Shown: positions 1 to 11,084, counted from the stretch's first letter. The stretch: 64,000 nucleotides of DNA from Palaemon carinicauda (GCF_036898095.1 NC_090750.1:93962245-94026244); one strand, 5' to 3'. The notes: generated from the letters alone by a model not told the origin. Numbers and translations are program-made.

Positions 1-710
1 GATAGTATAGTGCATGTCTTGCACAAAATACCTTCTTTTGGATATACAAAGTTGCCATATAGTATCAAATTTGTGTCTACATAAACAGTTACTTCTACTG
101 CCAATAGGTGCCCATACCATCGCTGTGTCCATGAATTTCTTGAGATTACGAGCCTATATTGAATAATGAATATCGATAAATCATTAAATGGAATATAGGA
201 ACCATAGCTTCAAAATTAAAACTGAAGTTTACATGGTAGAATGGGCCAATTTATAAGATATTGTTTTCTTAATTTAGTTTTGTTTCCCTAAATAAATTCG
301 TCTGCTAATAATAAATCTCTATTTTTAAGGTTTTTCTATATAATTAGCTATCTCTAGAATGTAATGTCCTTTAATGATTAAATGTATTCAATTCTAAGAC
401 TTAGCATTGCCTTTAGAATGGTATATTAATGTTTTATAAGCCATAACACCAAATTCTTATTTTTGCCACGTTACCAAACTAGATGACTAAAAACCCTTCA
501 AGATTTCTAATTTTACAGTCAAATAAAACATTAATTGGATCCAATGCACTCTATTTCTTAAATATAATTGTATTTTGTAGCATTATTTTATAAGAAAAAT
601 ATTTTATCTGAAAGAATTTGGAAGCTTAGACAATAGTTTTTTCTTTTAATGAATGATCCTTGCCAAGAGAAAAGTTGGCATCAGTCTCTTCTAATATATT
701 TGTATCATCA

Positions 711-713
<3 letters not shown>
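1..713. other. AT-rich non-coding stretch, no feature recognised
   Basis: No long open frame, no repeat family shared with the rest of the window and no RNA-gene signature is visible. Base composition is strongly AT-rich, as expected for intergenic or intronic arthropod DNA. Confidence 0.6.

Positions 714-782
<69 letters not shown>
714..782. repeat. (TA)n microsatellite
   Basis: An uninterrupted run of about 34 TA dinucleotides. Confidence 0.98.
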
Positions 783-785
<3 letters not shown>

Positions 786-846
786 GAATTGAATATATTA
801 CTCCAAATAAAAATAATTTACTTATTTTAATATATTCGTCTCGTAC

Positions 847-858
847 TATTATTATTAA

Positions 859-896
<38 letters not shown>
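847..896. repeat. (ATT)n microsatellite abutting a family A repeat
   Basis: A run of ATT trinucleotides with one interruption ends exactly where a family A dispersed repeat begins. The same arrangement recurs at 5901, 7556, 11462, 15963 and 58755, so the trinucleotide seems to be part of the repeat end rather than a chance neighbour. Confidence 0.95.
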
Positions 897-897
<1 letters not shown>

Positions 898-1460
898 TTG
901 CTAAGCTACAACCCTAGTTGGAAAAGCAGGATGCTATAAGATATATAAGGGCTCCAATAGTGAAAATAGCTCAGTGAGGAAAGGACACAAGGAAAAATAA
1001 AATATTTTAAGAAGAGCAACAATATTAAAATAAATATCACTTTATAAACTATAAAAACTTTAACAAAACAAGAGGAAGAGAAATAAGATATGAGATCTAA
1101 CAGTGTGCCCGAGTGTACCCTCAAGCAAGAAACTCTGACCCAAGACAGTGGAAGACCATGGTACAGAGGCTATGGCACTACCCAAGACTAGAGAACAATG
1201 GTTTGATTTTGGAGTGTCCTTTTCCTAGAAGGGCTGGTTACCATAGCTAGAGTCTCTTCGACCCTTACTAAGAGGAAAGTAACCACTGAACAATTACAGT
1301 GCAGTAGTTAACCCCTTGGGTGAAGAAGAATTGTTTGGTAATCTCAGTGTTGTCAGGTGTATGAGGACAGAGGAGAGTGTATAAAGAATAGGCCAGACTA
1401 TTTGGTGTATGTGCAGGCCAATGGAAAATGAGCCATAACCAGAGATAGGGATCCAATGCC
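897..1460 (+). repeat. Dispersed repeat family A, copy 1
   Basis: Starts with CTTGCTAAGCTACAACCCTA and continues through GGCTCCAA, CAGTGAGGAAAGGA, AAGAGGAAGAGAAA, CCTCAAGCAAGA, CACTACCCAAGACTAGAGAA and GGATCCAATG. Other copies or pieces in the window lie at 2532, 5028, 5941, 7616, 7850, 8500, 9915, 11085, 11488, 15986 and 58753. No coding capacity is seen. Short open frames across it are translations of the repeat. The class (SINE-like or a non-autonomous DNA element) is not resolved. Confidence 0.9.
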
Positions 1461-1496
1461 ATTTATTATATATTAAAAATTGTGTGCCAAATTTGA

Positions 1497-1735
1497 ATGC
1501 AGCTGCTTCTAGTCTACTGCAGGACAAAGGCCTCAGGCATGTCCTTATTCATGTCTTGGGTTTGACCATTTTCATCACCATGCTGGCCACCAAGGATTGG
1601 TGATGGTGGGATACTTTAGACTGATTGTTTACAGCAAACCAAACTAGTATGGGTGGCCCTGAGTAGTACAGCTTTGCTGATCACGGCAATACACAAACCT
1701 TTTCACCATGTTAAGGTATCCCTACTCAGAAAGGG
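1497..1735. repeat. Probable dispersed repeat (CTGCAGGACAAAGGCCTCAG type)
   Basis: Contains CTGCAGGACAAAGGCCTCAG followed by ATGTCCTTATTCATGTCT and a GGTGATGGTGGGATA block. I recall this as a common repeat in crustacean and insect genomes, but only one copy is present here, so repetitiveness cannot be shown from the window. Confidence 0.4.
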
Positions 1736-1854
1736 ATATATATATATATGTGTGTGTGTGTGAGTAACGTATATTCACAAGCTAAATATGGTATATTAAC
1801 ATTAAGTTAATAATAATAATCTATAAATCAGTTTCATAACACACATGCATGTAA

Positions 1855-1857
1855 ATT

Positions 1858-1892
<35 letters not shown>

Positions 1893-1893
1893 T
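1855..1893. repeat. (ATT)n microsatellite
   Basis: An imperfect ATT trinucleotide run. Confidence 0.9.
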
Positions 1894-1900
1894 ACTATTA

Positions 1901-2158
1901 GCTGACGCTAAAAATTTCGTCTACGGTGTTTTGATGACGTCATTAGACTCATTCTTTAAAATATCTTATTATTAGTTAAAAACGACATTGTGTCTCAAGG
2001 AATTCGCACAAGGAACGCTTCCTGACAAAATCAGCTGATCGTTTGTAAACACTTTCCCTTTCATCCGACCAGGTTGGTCCCCGCAACACGCAAAACAAAC
2101 CACTTTCGCTTTCATTTGACCGTCCCCGCAACACACGAGCAGACTACTACTGTCTGCC
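1901..2158. other. Unassigned stretch with a degenerate local duplication
   Basis: Two imperfect copies of a motif of the form CTTTC-CTTTCAT-GACC-GTCCCCGCAACAC occur between about 2050 and 2135. No coding feature is seen. Confidence 0.5.
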
Positions 2159-2188
2159 CTATTATTATTATTATTATTATTATTATTA
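2159..2188. repeat. (ATT)n microsatellite
   Basis: About nine ATT units. Confidence 0.95.
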
Positions 2189-2445
2189 AACTACGAACGA
2201 ATAGCAACTACTGTACTTTATATAGTAGATTGAGCCTGGACTGTATATTTAAACTGAAACACTATTAATAATTATTGATTTTACGACTAGAAATGTCTAT
2301 TGCTGAGAAAAAATAAGCATAAATTGTATAAATTTGACGGGAGTTTATCGCACATAAGGTTTGTCCATGTTTCATCAGTAGGCCTAAAGCCTGAATGAGG
2401 CATATAGCAATTTGTTTCATATCAGGAGTCATCTCCTTTTAAAGT

Positions 2446-2447
<2 letters not shown>

Positions 2448-2531
<84 letters not shown>
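2448..2531. repeat. Compound (CA)n(TA)n microsatellite
   Basis: About 17 CA units pass directly into about 24 TA units. The TA tract ends at the start of a family A copy. Confidence 0.97.
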
Positions 2532-2536
<5 letters not shown>

Positions 2537-3080
2537 GGTAATAGGTTGGTCAGGACACCAGCCACCCGTTGTGATACTATCAGTAGAGTTATTGGATCCT
2601 TTGACTGGCCAGACAGTGCTACATTTGATGCCTCTCTCTGGTTACGGCCAATTTTTTCTTTTCCTACATATGCACCAAATAGTCTGGCGTATCCTTTACA
2701 CATTCTCCCCTTTCTTCGTACACTTAACACTACTTTCCTCTTAGTAAGGGTAGAAGAGACTCTTTAGCTATGGTAAGCAGCTCTTCTAGCAGAAGGACAC
2801 TCCAATATAAAACCATTGTTCTCTAGTCTTGGGTAGTGCCATAGCCTCTGTACCATGTTCTTCCATTGACTTGGGTTAGAGTTCTCTTGCTTGAGAGTAC
2901 ACTCAGGCACACGATTCTATCTTATCTCTTCCTATTTTATATTTTTGTAATTTATATCTGAAAGATCTATTCTAATGTAACAGTTTCTGAAATATTTAAT
3001 TTTAATTGTTTATTACTTTTTAATATAGTTTATTCATTTCCTTGTTTCGTTTCCTCACTGGGCTATTTTTTCATGTTGCC
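2532..3080 (-). repeat. Dispersed repeat family A, copy 2
   Basis: This is the reverse complement of the family A repeat, reading GGATCC, CACTACCCAAGACTAGAGAA and CAGTGAGG-like blocks in inverted order. It extends farther at one end than the copy at 897 (a CCTGACCAACCTATTACCAA-like block next to the TA tract). It is truncated before the CTAAGCTACAACC end. Confidence 0.85.
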
Positions 3081-4190
3081 ATAATTTGCCCACAAACTGA
3101 AATATCTAAACTTGTCCTGCATTTTCCACTATTTGTTTATTTAATGGTTTATTAAATACTTATAAACAACAATGCACATTTTCATATAGATAAAGTTCAG
3201 TTTTGATAAATTCATGGTATTTATAATTACGAAAAATTGAAATAAAAATAATGTACTAATTCTCAAAATTTTTTGAAAATTAGTTGTATAATTTTACATT
3301 TTTCATATAAAAAGTCACGGAATATATAAAATATATTTTCTGTTTTATTCATTATCGTTTTTTATGCATTCAAATTAAACTGAATTTGAATTTTACCAAA
3401 AAGAAAAAAAAAATTATCAGCTGGCCAGGATCAGCTGATTGAATGACCATTGCCAAGTTGGAAAAAAATCCTTCGTAATTCTTGCAATTTGAATCCACTC
3501 AAAATCGTATATTAAAAAGTTATCAGTAATTGAAATTACATTAAAATATCATTTTAAATTATTGATAAATGAATAATAATTTAAATAATACGATATTTTT
3601 AATTTTATTAGGATTTTCCATACGTCTGTATTCATTTCTTAACATTGTTGTCTGGACACACTGTCTTCTGTTTTCCTCTCTCTGTTGTCTGTACGATGGG
3701 TCACCTGAACTACTATTTCCTCTATAAGTAAGTTATTTTAGGTGTTTTTATTATGTTTTATTATATTTAATTAAAGTTTTAAGTACATGTGAACGGTAAA
3801 AGCTGCTTAAACTACACCAGGTCTTATAAATTACAGATTTTACGATAGAAGATTGAAATTTCAAAATGGTGTGGCCAGAACTTTTGACCGGCCGTGTTTA
3901 GGGGCTATATATCTTTATATATTAATTGCCACTATTTGATATATTAGTTTTTTTGGAAGCAGTTACGTTATTTCCTGTTTTATATTGTCGTACGAGTTGT
4001 AACAGCAATGGGTTTGTCACATACAGTAGCTATTTATATAAGAAAAAACTTTTTTTTTTTAAAACTCGCACAGCAAATTACGTAAGAAAAATCATATTTT
4101 CTTAGATTTCTTGTTTTATATTGTTCTTTTGATGATATTTTCACAAGTATATCCATCTTTTTTTTTTTAATCACCACCACCCTACACAAA
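3081..4190. other. AT-rich non-coding stretch
   Basis: No open frame or recognisable repeat. It contains several A/T homopolymers. Confidence 0.5.
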
Positions 4191-4345
4191 CCCCAGGTGA
4201 GAATTGGTCTTTGGGGGGGGGGAATGAACCCCAGGTGAGATTCTGTCTTTAGGGGGTGTGTGGCAATGTAAACTACCCTTAATGTCTATGATAATAAGAG
4301 CTAATCCAAACATAAGAAAACTAGCAAAGAAATTCTTATATATAC
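4191..4345 (+). repeat. Local direct repeat, copy 1 (CCCCAGGTGAGA motif, twice)
   Basis: The motif CCCCAGGTGAGA followed by TCTTT and a G-run occurs at 4191 and again at 4229. The second is followed by TGGCAATGTAAACTACC, an ATAAG/AAAGAAATTCTT block and TAAATTAA. The same succession reappears at 4810. CAG|GTGAGA is a good match to a 5' splice site, so these may be copies of an exon edge, but no exon is demonstrable. Confidence 0.7.
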
Positions 4346-4809
4346 TAAATTAATGGTGACATTATAGTTACAGACGGAACAATGTTTTGAGCCGAAAGAA
4401 AGTTCTTCCTGTAGTAAATAATGGTTTTTCATTGAATTTGACCTTCATTTCAATAGCAAATTAACCTGAAAACCCATTTGACCATCTAAGAAAGTGGATA
4501 TTATTTATATATCTATTGATTTTTGCCCTCTATGGGCTCGCTTCGCTCACGGAGAAAAAAGAACGTTGAGCACTTATGTACTGGCAAGCGTTACGTGATG
4601 AGTCGTGGATGCTAACCCCATTGATCATTATTTCTCAGGTAATTAAGTTTTTAGTTGTAGTGAAAATGTAAGTTTTTAAGAAAACCAACGTTTTTTCCTA
4701 TAGGAAACGCCTGTTATTTTGGAAGAAAAGCTTTTTTCGTCTGTAGCTATTTTAAAATTGATTCCTGTTTTTATAGTGTTCTGTTGGTGAGAGATCCCCT
4801 ACAATAATG

Positions 4810-4940
4810 CCAGGTGAGAATCTGTCTTTAGGGGGATGGCAATGTAAACTACCTTTAAGTCTAAGGTAGTAACTGCTGATCCCAACATAACGATAACTAA
4901 TAAAGAAATTCTTTATTTCTGCTAAATTAACGTGGTAAAA
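4810..4940 (+). repeat. Local direct repeat, copy 2
   Basis: Repeats the block CCAGGTGAGAATCTGTCTTT, a G-run, GGCAATGTAAACTACC and the AAAGAAATTCTTTAT..TAAATTAA tail seen from 4229. It differs from that copy by scattered substitutions and small indels. Confidence 0.75.
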
Positions 4941-5027
4941 CCACTGGTGTAGGTATGGGGTGATAGACGGTTGGATTTTTTATATGTTCCCCCCTAGGCC
5001 TCCAAAGCAGGGGAAGAAAATATTTAT

Positions 5028-5130
5028 TTTTCATTTCCTCACTGGGCTATTTTCCCCGTTGGAGCCCCTTGGCTTATAGCATCCTGCTTTACTAACTAGA
5101 GTTGTATCTTAACAAGTAATAATAATAATG
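5028..5130 (-). repeat. Dispersed repeat family A, fragment
   Basis: Contains the reverse complement of the family A terminal 100 bp (TCACTGGGCTATTTTCCCCG through TAGCATCCTGCTTT) and ends in an AATAATAAT trinucleotide tail. Confidence 0.85.
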
Positions 5131-5900
5131 GTAACTTTACAAACTCGATGCCCCAGTCCCCCAAATCTCTAACTACCCCCTAGGGTGAAAAGAACCCTTT
5201 GGAAGGAGTGCGGCAGAGGTACCATGCTCGAACACCGTTTTCTCCCTAGCACCATTTTCTATATCTTTAACATGTTCCGATCTCAAGCACCGTGATGTGG
5301 CATCGCTCGAGGGTTTTTGCACGGCCTGGGCTCGCTTCGCCTGCAAATAAGCAAAATCTCACTAATGCTTCCTTCTGGGAAGCAATATGCGGATGCGCAT
5401 CGCATGCCAGCTGCGTCTGTCACTATTTCTGGGACCATAATATGTTCAAGCATTATAAAACTGACTTGAGATGTCATATAGTCTTGCCTTATTAGTCGGA
5501 GTCTCATATTTCCGGGTGAAGGGTTACGAATTTTGGCGTTATGAGTTAACATATTTATGACATTTAAATATCTTTTGGAAGAACACTTGCTACTGTACTT
5601 AAAATCGTCAAAGTTTGGAAATTGTTACGGAGGAGTGTTGAACTAGGTTAGTTTACAACCCTCACAATTGTCAAACATGAGACTCATGACTGAAATAAAG
5701 ATTTTTTTAATTGAAGTGTACCCCCAGAGCACACTTTTTAATGAAGTTAATGAAAACCCAGTACAACCTGTTGTTTAATATTTATCTAGAATCTGATTGG
5801 GAAATTTTAGGTGACGCTTAGTCAAATCCTCAGAGGTAGAGATGGGTAAAGTGCAACAAATGCATAAACAGGTCTTTGTCTTGAAACTGCCAATAGCCAC
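5131..5900. other. Unassigned, moderately GC-rich in the middle
   Basis: Positions 5310-5560 are less AT-rich and open in both directions for 60-90 codons. Neither frame resembles a family I know, so no gene is called. Confidence 0.4.
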
Positions 5901-5943
<43 letters not shown>

Positions 5944-6290
5944 TTGCTAAACTACAACCCTAGTTGGAAAAGCACAATGCTATAAGCCCAAGTGCGCCAA
6001 CATAGAAAAATAGTGCCATAGCCTCTGTACCATGGTCTTCCACAGTCCCGGGTTACAGTTCTCCTGCTTGAGGGTACACTCGGGCACACTATCTTGTTTC
6101 TCTAACTCTTGTTATTTTGAAGATTTTATAGTTTACATATGAAAGATTTATTTTGTTGTAATTGTCTTTAAGCTTCTCTTGTAGTTTATTTCCTTATTTC
6201 TTTTCCTCACTGGTCTGTTTTCCCTGTTAGAGCCCTTGGGCTTATAGCATCTTGCAATTCCAACTAAGGTTGTAGCTTAGCAATCAATAA
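5901..6290. repeat. Fold-back copy of family A with (ATT)n
   Basis: An ATT tract (5901-5942) leads into the CTTGCTAAACTACAACCCTA end. At about 6015 the sequence switches to the reverse complement of the repeat and ends near 6287 with the same terminus inverted (GGTTGTAGCTTAGCAA) plus an AATAATAATA tail. The result is an inverted-repeat element of about 350 bp with matching ends. Confidence 0.85.
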
Positions 6291-7554
6291 TAATAATACG
6301 TAACGAGAGCTACTAATTGTGACATGGGAAACATAAAACAACAACTTGGAGGAAAGTTATTAAACTTACATTAATTTGAATATTTCTCATTATGGATTTG
6401 TGCAAAAAATGTGTTGCGAAAAAATGTCGCGTTATTTACCCAAGAAAAACAAACTAGAACGTCGTTTGTGTGTGGAGATAAACGAAATTTACAGTAATGG
6501 AGAAAATAAGTGTTCCTGGTGTCAGATTTTAAACATTGAATTATTTTGTTGCGCCATTTGATGGGCGTAATGTAAATTATAGGCATTTATGAGACCATAA
6601 TAGTGACCCATGTGATAGGTGTGTGCAGCATATCCACGTACCACCTGGCAGAACAGAGGAGCAGTGATTTATGTTTATTTGCTAGTGAAACGAGCCACGG
6701 CATAGCCAAACATGGAGCTTTTGTAGTTAGTGGGAATGAGTTGGAAATTAATGTGGGGAAATATTTACTATAGCACAACACTCCTAATGAAGGAAATAGG
6801 AAGTGTTACTTTTGTATAGATACTTTGAAGTGTTCCGATGTAAGTTGGGAGAAACTCCCCTCAAATTGTTTTTGTTTGGACGGGGCTCCCCTCGCTCTCC
6901 AAGCGGAAAGGTAGCGAGAAAGTTACCGGTACATAGAAAAAGGTACACTATTACAATCCAGGGAAGTGCTTGGAATATATTGCTGCTAATGTAGCTTGTA
7001 TCCTACTATGATATTCAGACTGTAGCTTTCATTCGACTAATGATTTAGGTAGGAAAAGGTGAAAATTATTAGTGTATACATTTATTTAATTTAAGGAGTA
7101 TTTCTTTAGGTTGGAAGTGTACTTACTTTAGGAAAAACTTTTTCTAAGGAAATGTTTTCCCGTCCTAAGTTATATAAATTTTTGGTCTCTAATGTGAATC
7201 CATTGCTATTATGTTAGTTTGCAAGACTTCCTGGTTCAAGGTACAGTACTTAAATCCCAAAAATGTCTATTTTCAACTTAGGTTCAGAGCTTGGTACTGA
7301 ACGATACGAGCCTTTATATAACGACGGACAGGGACACGTGGATAGAACACTGTCTATGCTAAGCTTCCCCCCCTAACCTAACCTACAAACAGTGTCCTTA
7401 CCTACAAGCAGTGTCCTCACCTACTTACTTAAAGGGGAGCTAAGACCCCCATGGGAATCCCCTTAGACTGCCCCATTCTTAGCGATAGGATTGAAAATAG
7501 GCTACTGAAACTTACTATATCGTAAGAAATTATCTTGATGTGCATTGGTTTATC

Positions 7555-7555
<1 letters not shown>
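6291..7555. other. Unassigned; possible decayed Cys-rich coding sequence
   Basis: From about 6376 to 6780, several short frames on the plus strand carry paired cysteines (CVAKKC, CSWC, CDRC-type spacing). Stops and frame changes interrupt them. This could be a decayed zinc-finger or gag-like sequence, but I do not recognise the family. The remainder is AT-rich with no feature. Confidence 0.3.
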
Positions 7556-7618
<63 letters not shown>

Positions 7619-7828
7619 TGTTAAGCTACAACCCTAATTGGAAAAGCAGGATGCAATAAGCCCAAGGGCTCCATAAGTTTTTGTTGTTTATATATGAAAG
7701 ATTTATTTTAATGTTACTATTTTCAAAATATTTTAATTGTTCATTACTTCCCTCATAGTCTATCTTCCCTGTTGGAGCCCTTGGGCTTATAGCATTCTGC
7801 TTTTCCAACTAGGGTTGTAACTTGGCTA
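7556..7828. repeat. (ATT)n plus short fold-back copy of family A
   Basis: About 20 ATT units (7556-7615) precede the family A terminus. Only about 60 bp follow in direct orientation before the sequence turns into the inverted copy, which ends with GGTTGTAACTTGGCTAATAA and further AAT units. It is the shortest fold-back version in the window. Confidence 0.85.
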
Positions 7829-7846
7829 ATAATAATGATAATAATA

Positions 7847-8200
7847 AACACAGAATAGTGTGCGTGGGTGTATCCTCAAGCAAGAGATCTCTAATTTGAC
7901 ATTTGAAGACTGATAGAGAGGCTATGGCATTACCCAAGGTAAAGATTGAAGAACAATGGTTTGATTTTGTGAGTGTTCTTCACCTAGAAGAGCTGCTTAC
8001 CATAGCTAAAGAGTCTCTTGTACCCTTGCCCTTAAGAAGTAAGTAGCCACTGAACAATTATAGTGCAGTAGTTATCCCCTTGAGCAAAGAAGAATTGTTT
8101 GGTAATTTCAGTGTTGTCAGGTGTAAGAGGAGAGAGGAGATTGTGGAAAGAATAAGCCAGACTGTTTGATGTTTGTATAGGCAGAGGCAAAATGAGTTGT
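7847..8200 (+). repeat. Dispersed repeat family A, internal fragment
   Basis: Matches the internal two thirds of the family A repeat in direct orientation (CCTCAAGCAAGAGA, GAACAATGGTTTGATTTTG, AGAGCTGCTTACCATAGCTA, AGTGTTGTCAGGTGTA). It directly follows the fold-back copy. Confidence 0.85.
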
Positions 8201-8499
8201 AAGATTTGCATTTTCGTAGGAACAAATCACAAAATTTTAAAAGTAAACCCGTCGTCTTATGTTACTCTTCGTGCCCCAACAACCCCAAAAGTCTCGGATT
8301 TAAGGTCAAATTGGGAGCTCGGTGGCGTGTCAGGTTGAGTTGGCTAACTACTGCCACCTCTCGATTAAAGGGATCACGTTTCTATTGTTAAGAAAATACA
8401 TTTATCATTTGCTTTTGGAATGTATTCAATGCATGAAGGTACACCATTCTGGCATCCTTGTTCTTTAGGCAGTAAAAGTTTTTGCACAGAGAGAGTAAC
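8201..8499. other. Unassigned stretch
   Basis: No recognisable gene or repeat. Confidence 0.4.
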
Positions 8500-8640
8500 T
8501 GTTAAACTCTGGCACACTATTCTATCTTGGTTCTCTTCCTCATTGTTATTTTGAAGTTTGTATAGTTTATATGTGAAAGATTTATTTTAATGTTTTGTTC
8601 TCAAACTTCTGTAGTTATTTCCTTGTTTTCCTTTTCTTCG
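8500..8640 (-). repeat. Dispersed repeat family A, fragment
   Basis: Carries reverse-complement blocks of family A (GGCACACTATTCTATCTTG, CTCTTCCTC, TATGTGAAAGATTTATTTTA), truncated at both ends. Confidence 0.7.
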
Positions 8641-8691
8641 TATATACAGTACCTATATACTGTATGTGTATCTATAATTCCATTTTGTATA

Positions 8692-8692
8692 A

Positions 8693-8764
<72 letters not shown>

Positions 8765-8783
8765 TTATTTATTTATTTATTTA
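8692..8783. repeat. Compound (CA)n(TA)n(TTTA)n microsatellite
   Basis: CA units pass into about 24 TA units and then TTTA units. Confidence 0.97.
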
Positions 8784-8794
8784 CCATCGTAATC

Positions 8795-9290
8795 TCCTAT
8801 GCCTATTGACGCAGTCATCTCTATAATGAGCTTTTAAAACAATACTTCTCCATTCATCATCATCATCTACTTCATAGTCCTCAGCCATGTAGGCCTGGGT
8901 CTTCCGAAACTTTTAGTACCTTGTGGAGCCCAGTGGAAGGTTTGGTGAACTAATCTCTTGGAGTGCAAAGATCATGTCCAAACTATCTCCATCTACCCCT
9001 CACCATGTTCTCATCCACATATGGGACTTGAGTAATCTCTCTTATAGTTTCATTTTCTAATCCTGTCCTGCCATTTAACTTCTAATATTCTTCAGAGGGC
9101 TTTGATGTAAAATCTACAAAATCTGTTGGCTATTGTTTCATTGTTATACCACGACTCATGTCCATACAGTAACACCGATCTCGCTAAACTGATATATAAC
9201 CTGATATTTTTATATGTAATTTCATGTGATGTGATATAAAAATTTTACTTAACTTAACCATTGTCTGATTTGCTATTTTCAATCTTTCTG
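8795..9290 (-). pseudogene. LINE 3' end (C-terminus of a non-LTR ORF2), decayed
   Basis: Read on the minus strand, this encodes pieces of the post-RT region of a non-LTR retrotransposon. They include a short segment ending before the conserved 'RPRPTW' block that follows a Gly-rich stretch, and earlier a 'YGHESW'-like motif. Plus-strand landmarks are ATGTAGGCCTGGGTCTTCC and TTGTGGAGCCCAGT. The same 3' end recurs at 9518-9707 (minus) and 48335-48760 (plus), the last being the most readable. Frameshifts and stops are frequent. The end next to 8795 corresponds to the element's 3' terminus. Confidence 0.7.
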
Positions 9291-9423
9291 ATATGTATTT
9301 CTTTTTCAGATTATGAGGCGGACTTGTTTTACCCAGCAAACCTCCACTTATATGTAAGTGTAATTCTAAAAATGCCGTTGTTACATTTTTTTATTCTGTA
9401 GTTAGTATATTTAATGAACTTTT

Positions 9424-9515
9424 ATCTTTAGTATTTAATAGATTGTATAATTATATCTTTAATTAATCTATCTTTAGTATTTAATAGATTGTATAATTAT
9501 ATCTTTAATTAATCT
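9424..9515 (+). repeat. Perfect 46 bp tandem duplication
   Basis: Two identical 46 bp units starting ATCTTTAGTATTTAATAGAT lie head to tail immediately before the second LINE 3' fragment. Confidence 0.95.
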
Positions 9516-9517
9516 AT

Positions 9518-9707
9518 CATCATCATCTATCCCTATTGACGCAAAGGGCCTCGGTTAGATTTCACCAGTCGTCTCTTATCTCGAGCTTTTAAATTGATTT
9601 TTCCCCATTCATCATCTCCTATTTCATGCATCATAGTCCTCAGCCACGTAGGCCTGGGTCTTCCAACTCTTCTAGCGCCTTGTGGAGCCCAGTTGAAAGT
9701 TAGGCGA
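9518..9707 (-). pseudogene. LINE 3' end, second copy, interrupted by a palindromic MITE
   Basis: Same family as 8795-9290, with the CTATTGACGCAAAGGGCCT, CACGTAGGCCTGGGTCTTCC and TTGTGGAGCCCAGTTGAAAG blocks. A (CAT)n-rich 3' tail lies at 9518-9535. Similarity stops at 9707, where a palindromic element begins. Confidence 0.7.
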
Positions 9708-9907
9708 ACTATAGTCCGTTTCTTTTAGCGAGGCAGATTTGCACCGACTTGCAGCGGTGTTCTTTTAGCTCGGAAAAGTTTCCTGATCGCTGATTGGTTA
9801 GAATTATCTTGTCCAACCAATCAGCGATCCGGAAACTTTTCCGAGCTAAAAGGGCACCGCTGCGAGTTGGTGCAAATCTGCCTTGGTAAAAGAAATGGGC
9901 TATAGTT
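9708..9907. mobile_element. 200 bp palindromic MITE (ACTATAGT ends)
   Basis: Two arms of about 90 bp are inverted complements. The left arm runs ACTATAGTCCGTTTCTTTTA..GCAGATTTGCACC..TTTTAGCTCGGAAAAGTTTCC..CGCTGATTGGTT and the right arm mirrors it from AACCAATCAGCG to CTATAGT. A loop of about 16 bp separates them. It interrupts a LINE fragment. There is no coding capacity, so it would be a non-autonomous DNA element of unassigned superfamily. The transposase source is not in this window. Confidence 0.8.
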
Positions 9908-9914
9908 ATTCTTA

Positions 9915-10000
9915 GCGTTGGACTGCTTTTCCTGTTGGAGCCTTAGGTCTTGTATCATTTTGTTTTTCCATTCAAGACTATAGCTTGGATAGTAATAATG
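9915..10000 (-). repeat. Dispersed repeat family A, terminal fragment
   Basis: Reverse complement of the family A terminus (TTCCTGTTGGAGCCTTAGG through GACTATAGCTTGGATAGTAA). Confidence 0.75.
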
Positions 10001-10157
10001 TTATCTGATGGTCCTCTTGGTATTTTTCACAACCCATTACTGTACTTTCATATATACAGAAGGTCCTCAACTTAATTTTCAGTGATATAAACACAAATCC
10101 AAATAAAAATAACAAAGATACAGAAATACTGTAATGAAACAATATATCATTTGATAC

Positions 10158-10475
10158 ATACATACATACACATATACCAAGGCACTTCCCCCAATTTTGG
10201 GGGGTAGCCGACATCAACAAATGAAACAAAAACAAAAAGGGGACCTCTACTCTCTACGTTCCTCCAGCCTAACAAGGGACTCAACCGAGTTCAGCTGGTA
10301 CTGCTAGGGTGTCAAAGCCCACCCTCCCCCGTTATCCACCACAGATGAAGCTTCATAATGCTGAATCCCCTACTGCTGCTACCTCCGCTGTCATCTAAGG
10401 CATCGGAGGCAACAGCAGGGCCTACCGGAACTGCGTCACAATCGCTTGCCATTCATTCCTATTTCTTTTGATATA
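10158..10475 (+). repeat. Dispersed repeat family C, near full-length
   Basis: Starts with CATACATA units and ATATACCAAGGCACTTCCCC, then the near-palindrome CCCCCAATTTTGGGGGG, GTAGCCGACATCAACAAATG, GGGGACCTCTACTCTCT, CAGCCTAACAAGGGACTCAA and a GC-rich 3' half to CATTCCTATTTC. A matching copy lies inverted at 48955-49302. Fold-back versions are at 14586, 16988 and 41857, with fragments at 38599 and 60428. Confidence 0.9.
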
Positions 10476-10655
10476 GTAGTCAAAACAGCATTTGTAATAA
10501 CTTTATATCTATTTCATATGGAACCTGACTATTTGTTGACTTTTGTAGCTAGAAATCATGGGCATGAGATTCAGGTTAGGCCTCTTACCCTTGGCCAAGA
10601 TTTAACAAAATTGGGCTTAAAACAATTAAACTTGCTAACAGCTTCTTTGAACCAG

Positions 10656-10964
10656 TTAACCCTTTTACCCCCAAAGGATGTACTGGTACGTTTCACAAAA
10701 CACATCCCTTTACCCCCATGGATGTACTGGTACGTCCTTGCAGAAAAATGCCATAAAAATTTTTTTTTTCATATTTTTGATAATTTTTTGAGAAAATTCA
10801 GGCATTTTCCAAGAGAATGAGACCAACCTGATCTCTCTATGACAAAAATTAAGGCTGTTAGAGCAATTTAAAAAAAATATACTGCAAAATGTGCTGGGGA
10901 AAAAATAACCCCTTGGGGGTTAAGGGTTGGAAATTTCCAAATAGCCTGGGGGTAAAAGGGTTAA
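10656..10964 (+). mobile_element. piggyBac-like MITE (family B), copy 1, TTAA duplicated
   Basis: Bounded by TTAA on both sides. Ends are CCCTTTTACCCCCA and its inverse TGGGGGTAAAAGGG. The left end carries GTACTGGTAC-type palindromes and the right end a TTGGAAATTTCCAA palindrome. TTAA duplication with termini beginning CCC is the hallmark of the piggyBac superfamily. At about 305 bp with no open frame it is non-autonomous. Confidence 0.85.
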
Positions 10965-11084
10965 GTTTGTAAGTTGATGACCTTCCGTACATAAATGGTT
11001 TGGCATTGAAAACAAGTTTGTTGCTTATGCAGATGCTACTCTTTACATCAATATTATTTGCTGGTTGTAAACCCTTAGTTACTG

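Noticed and set aside
9978..10235. 85-codon frame and similar ones at 14591 and 17080
   Set aside because: They translate the family C repeat head and the CATA tract.
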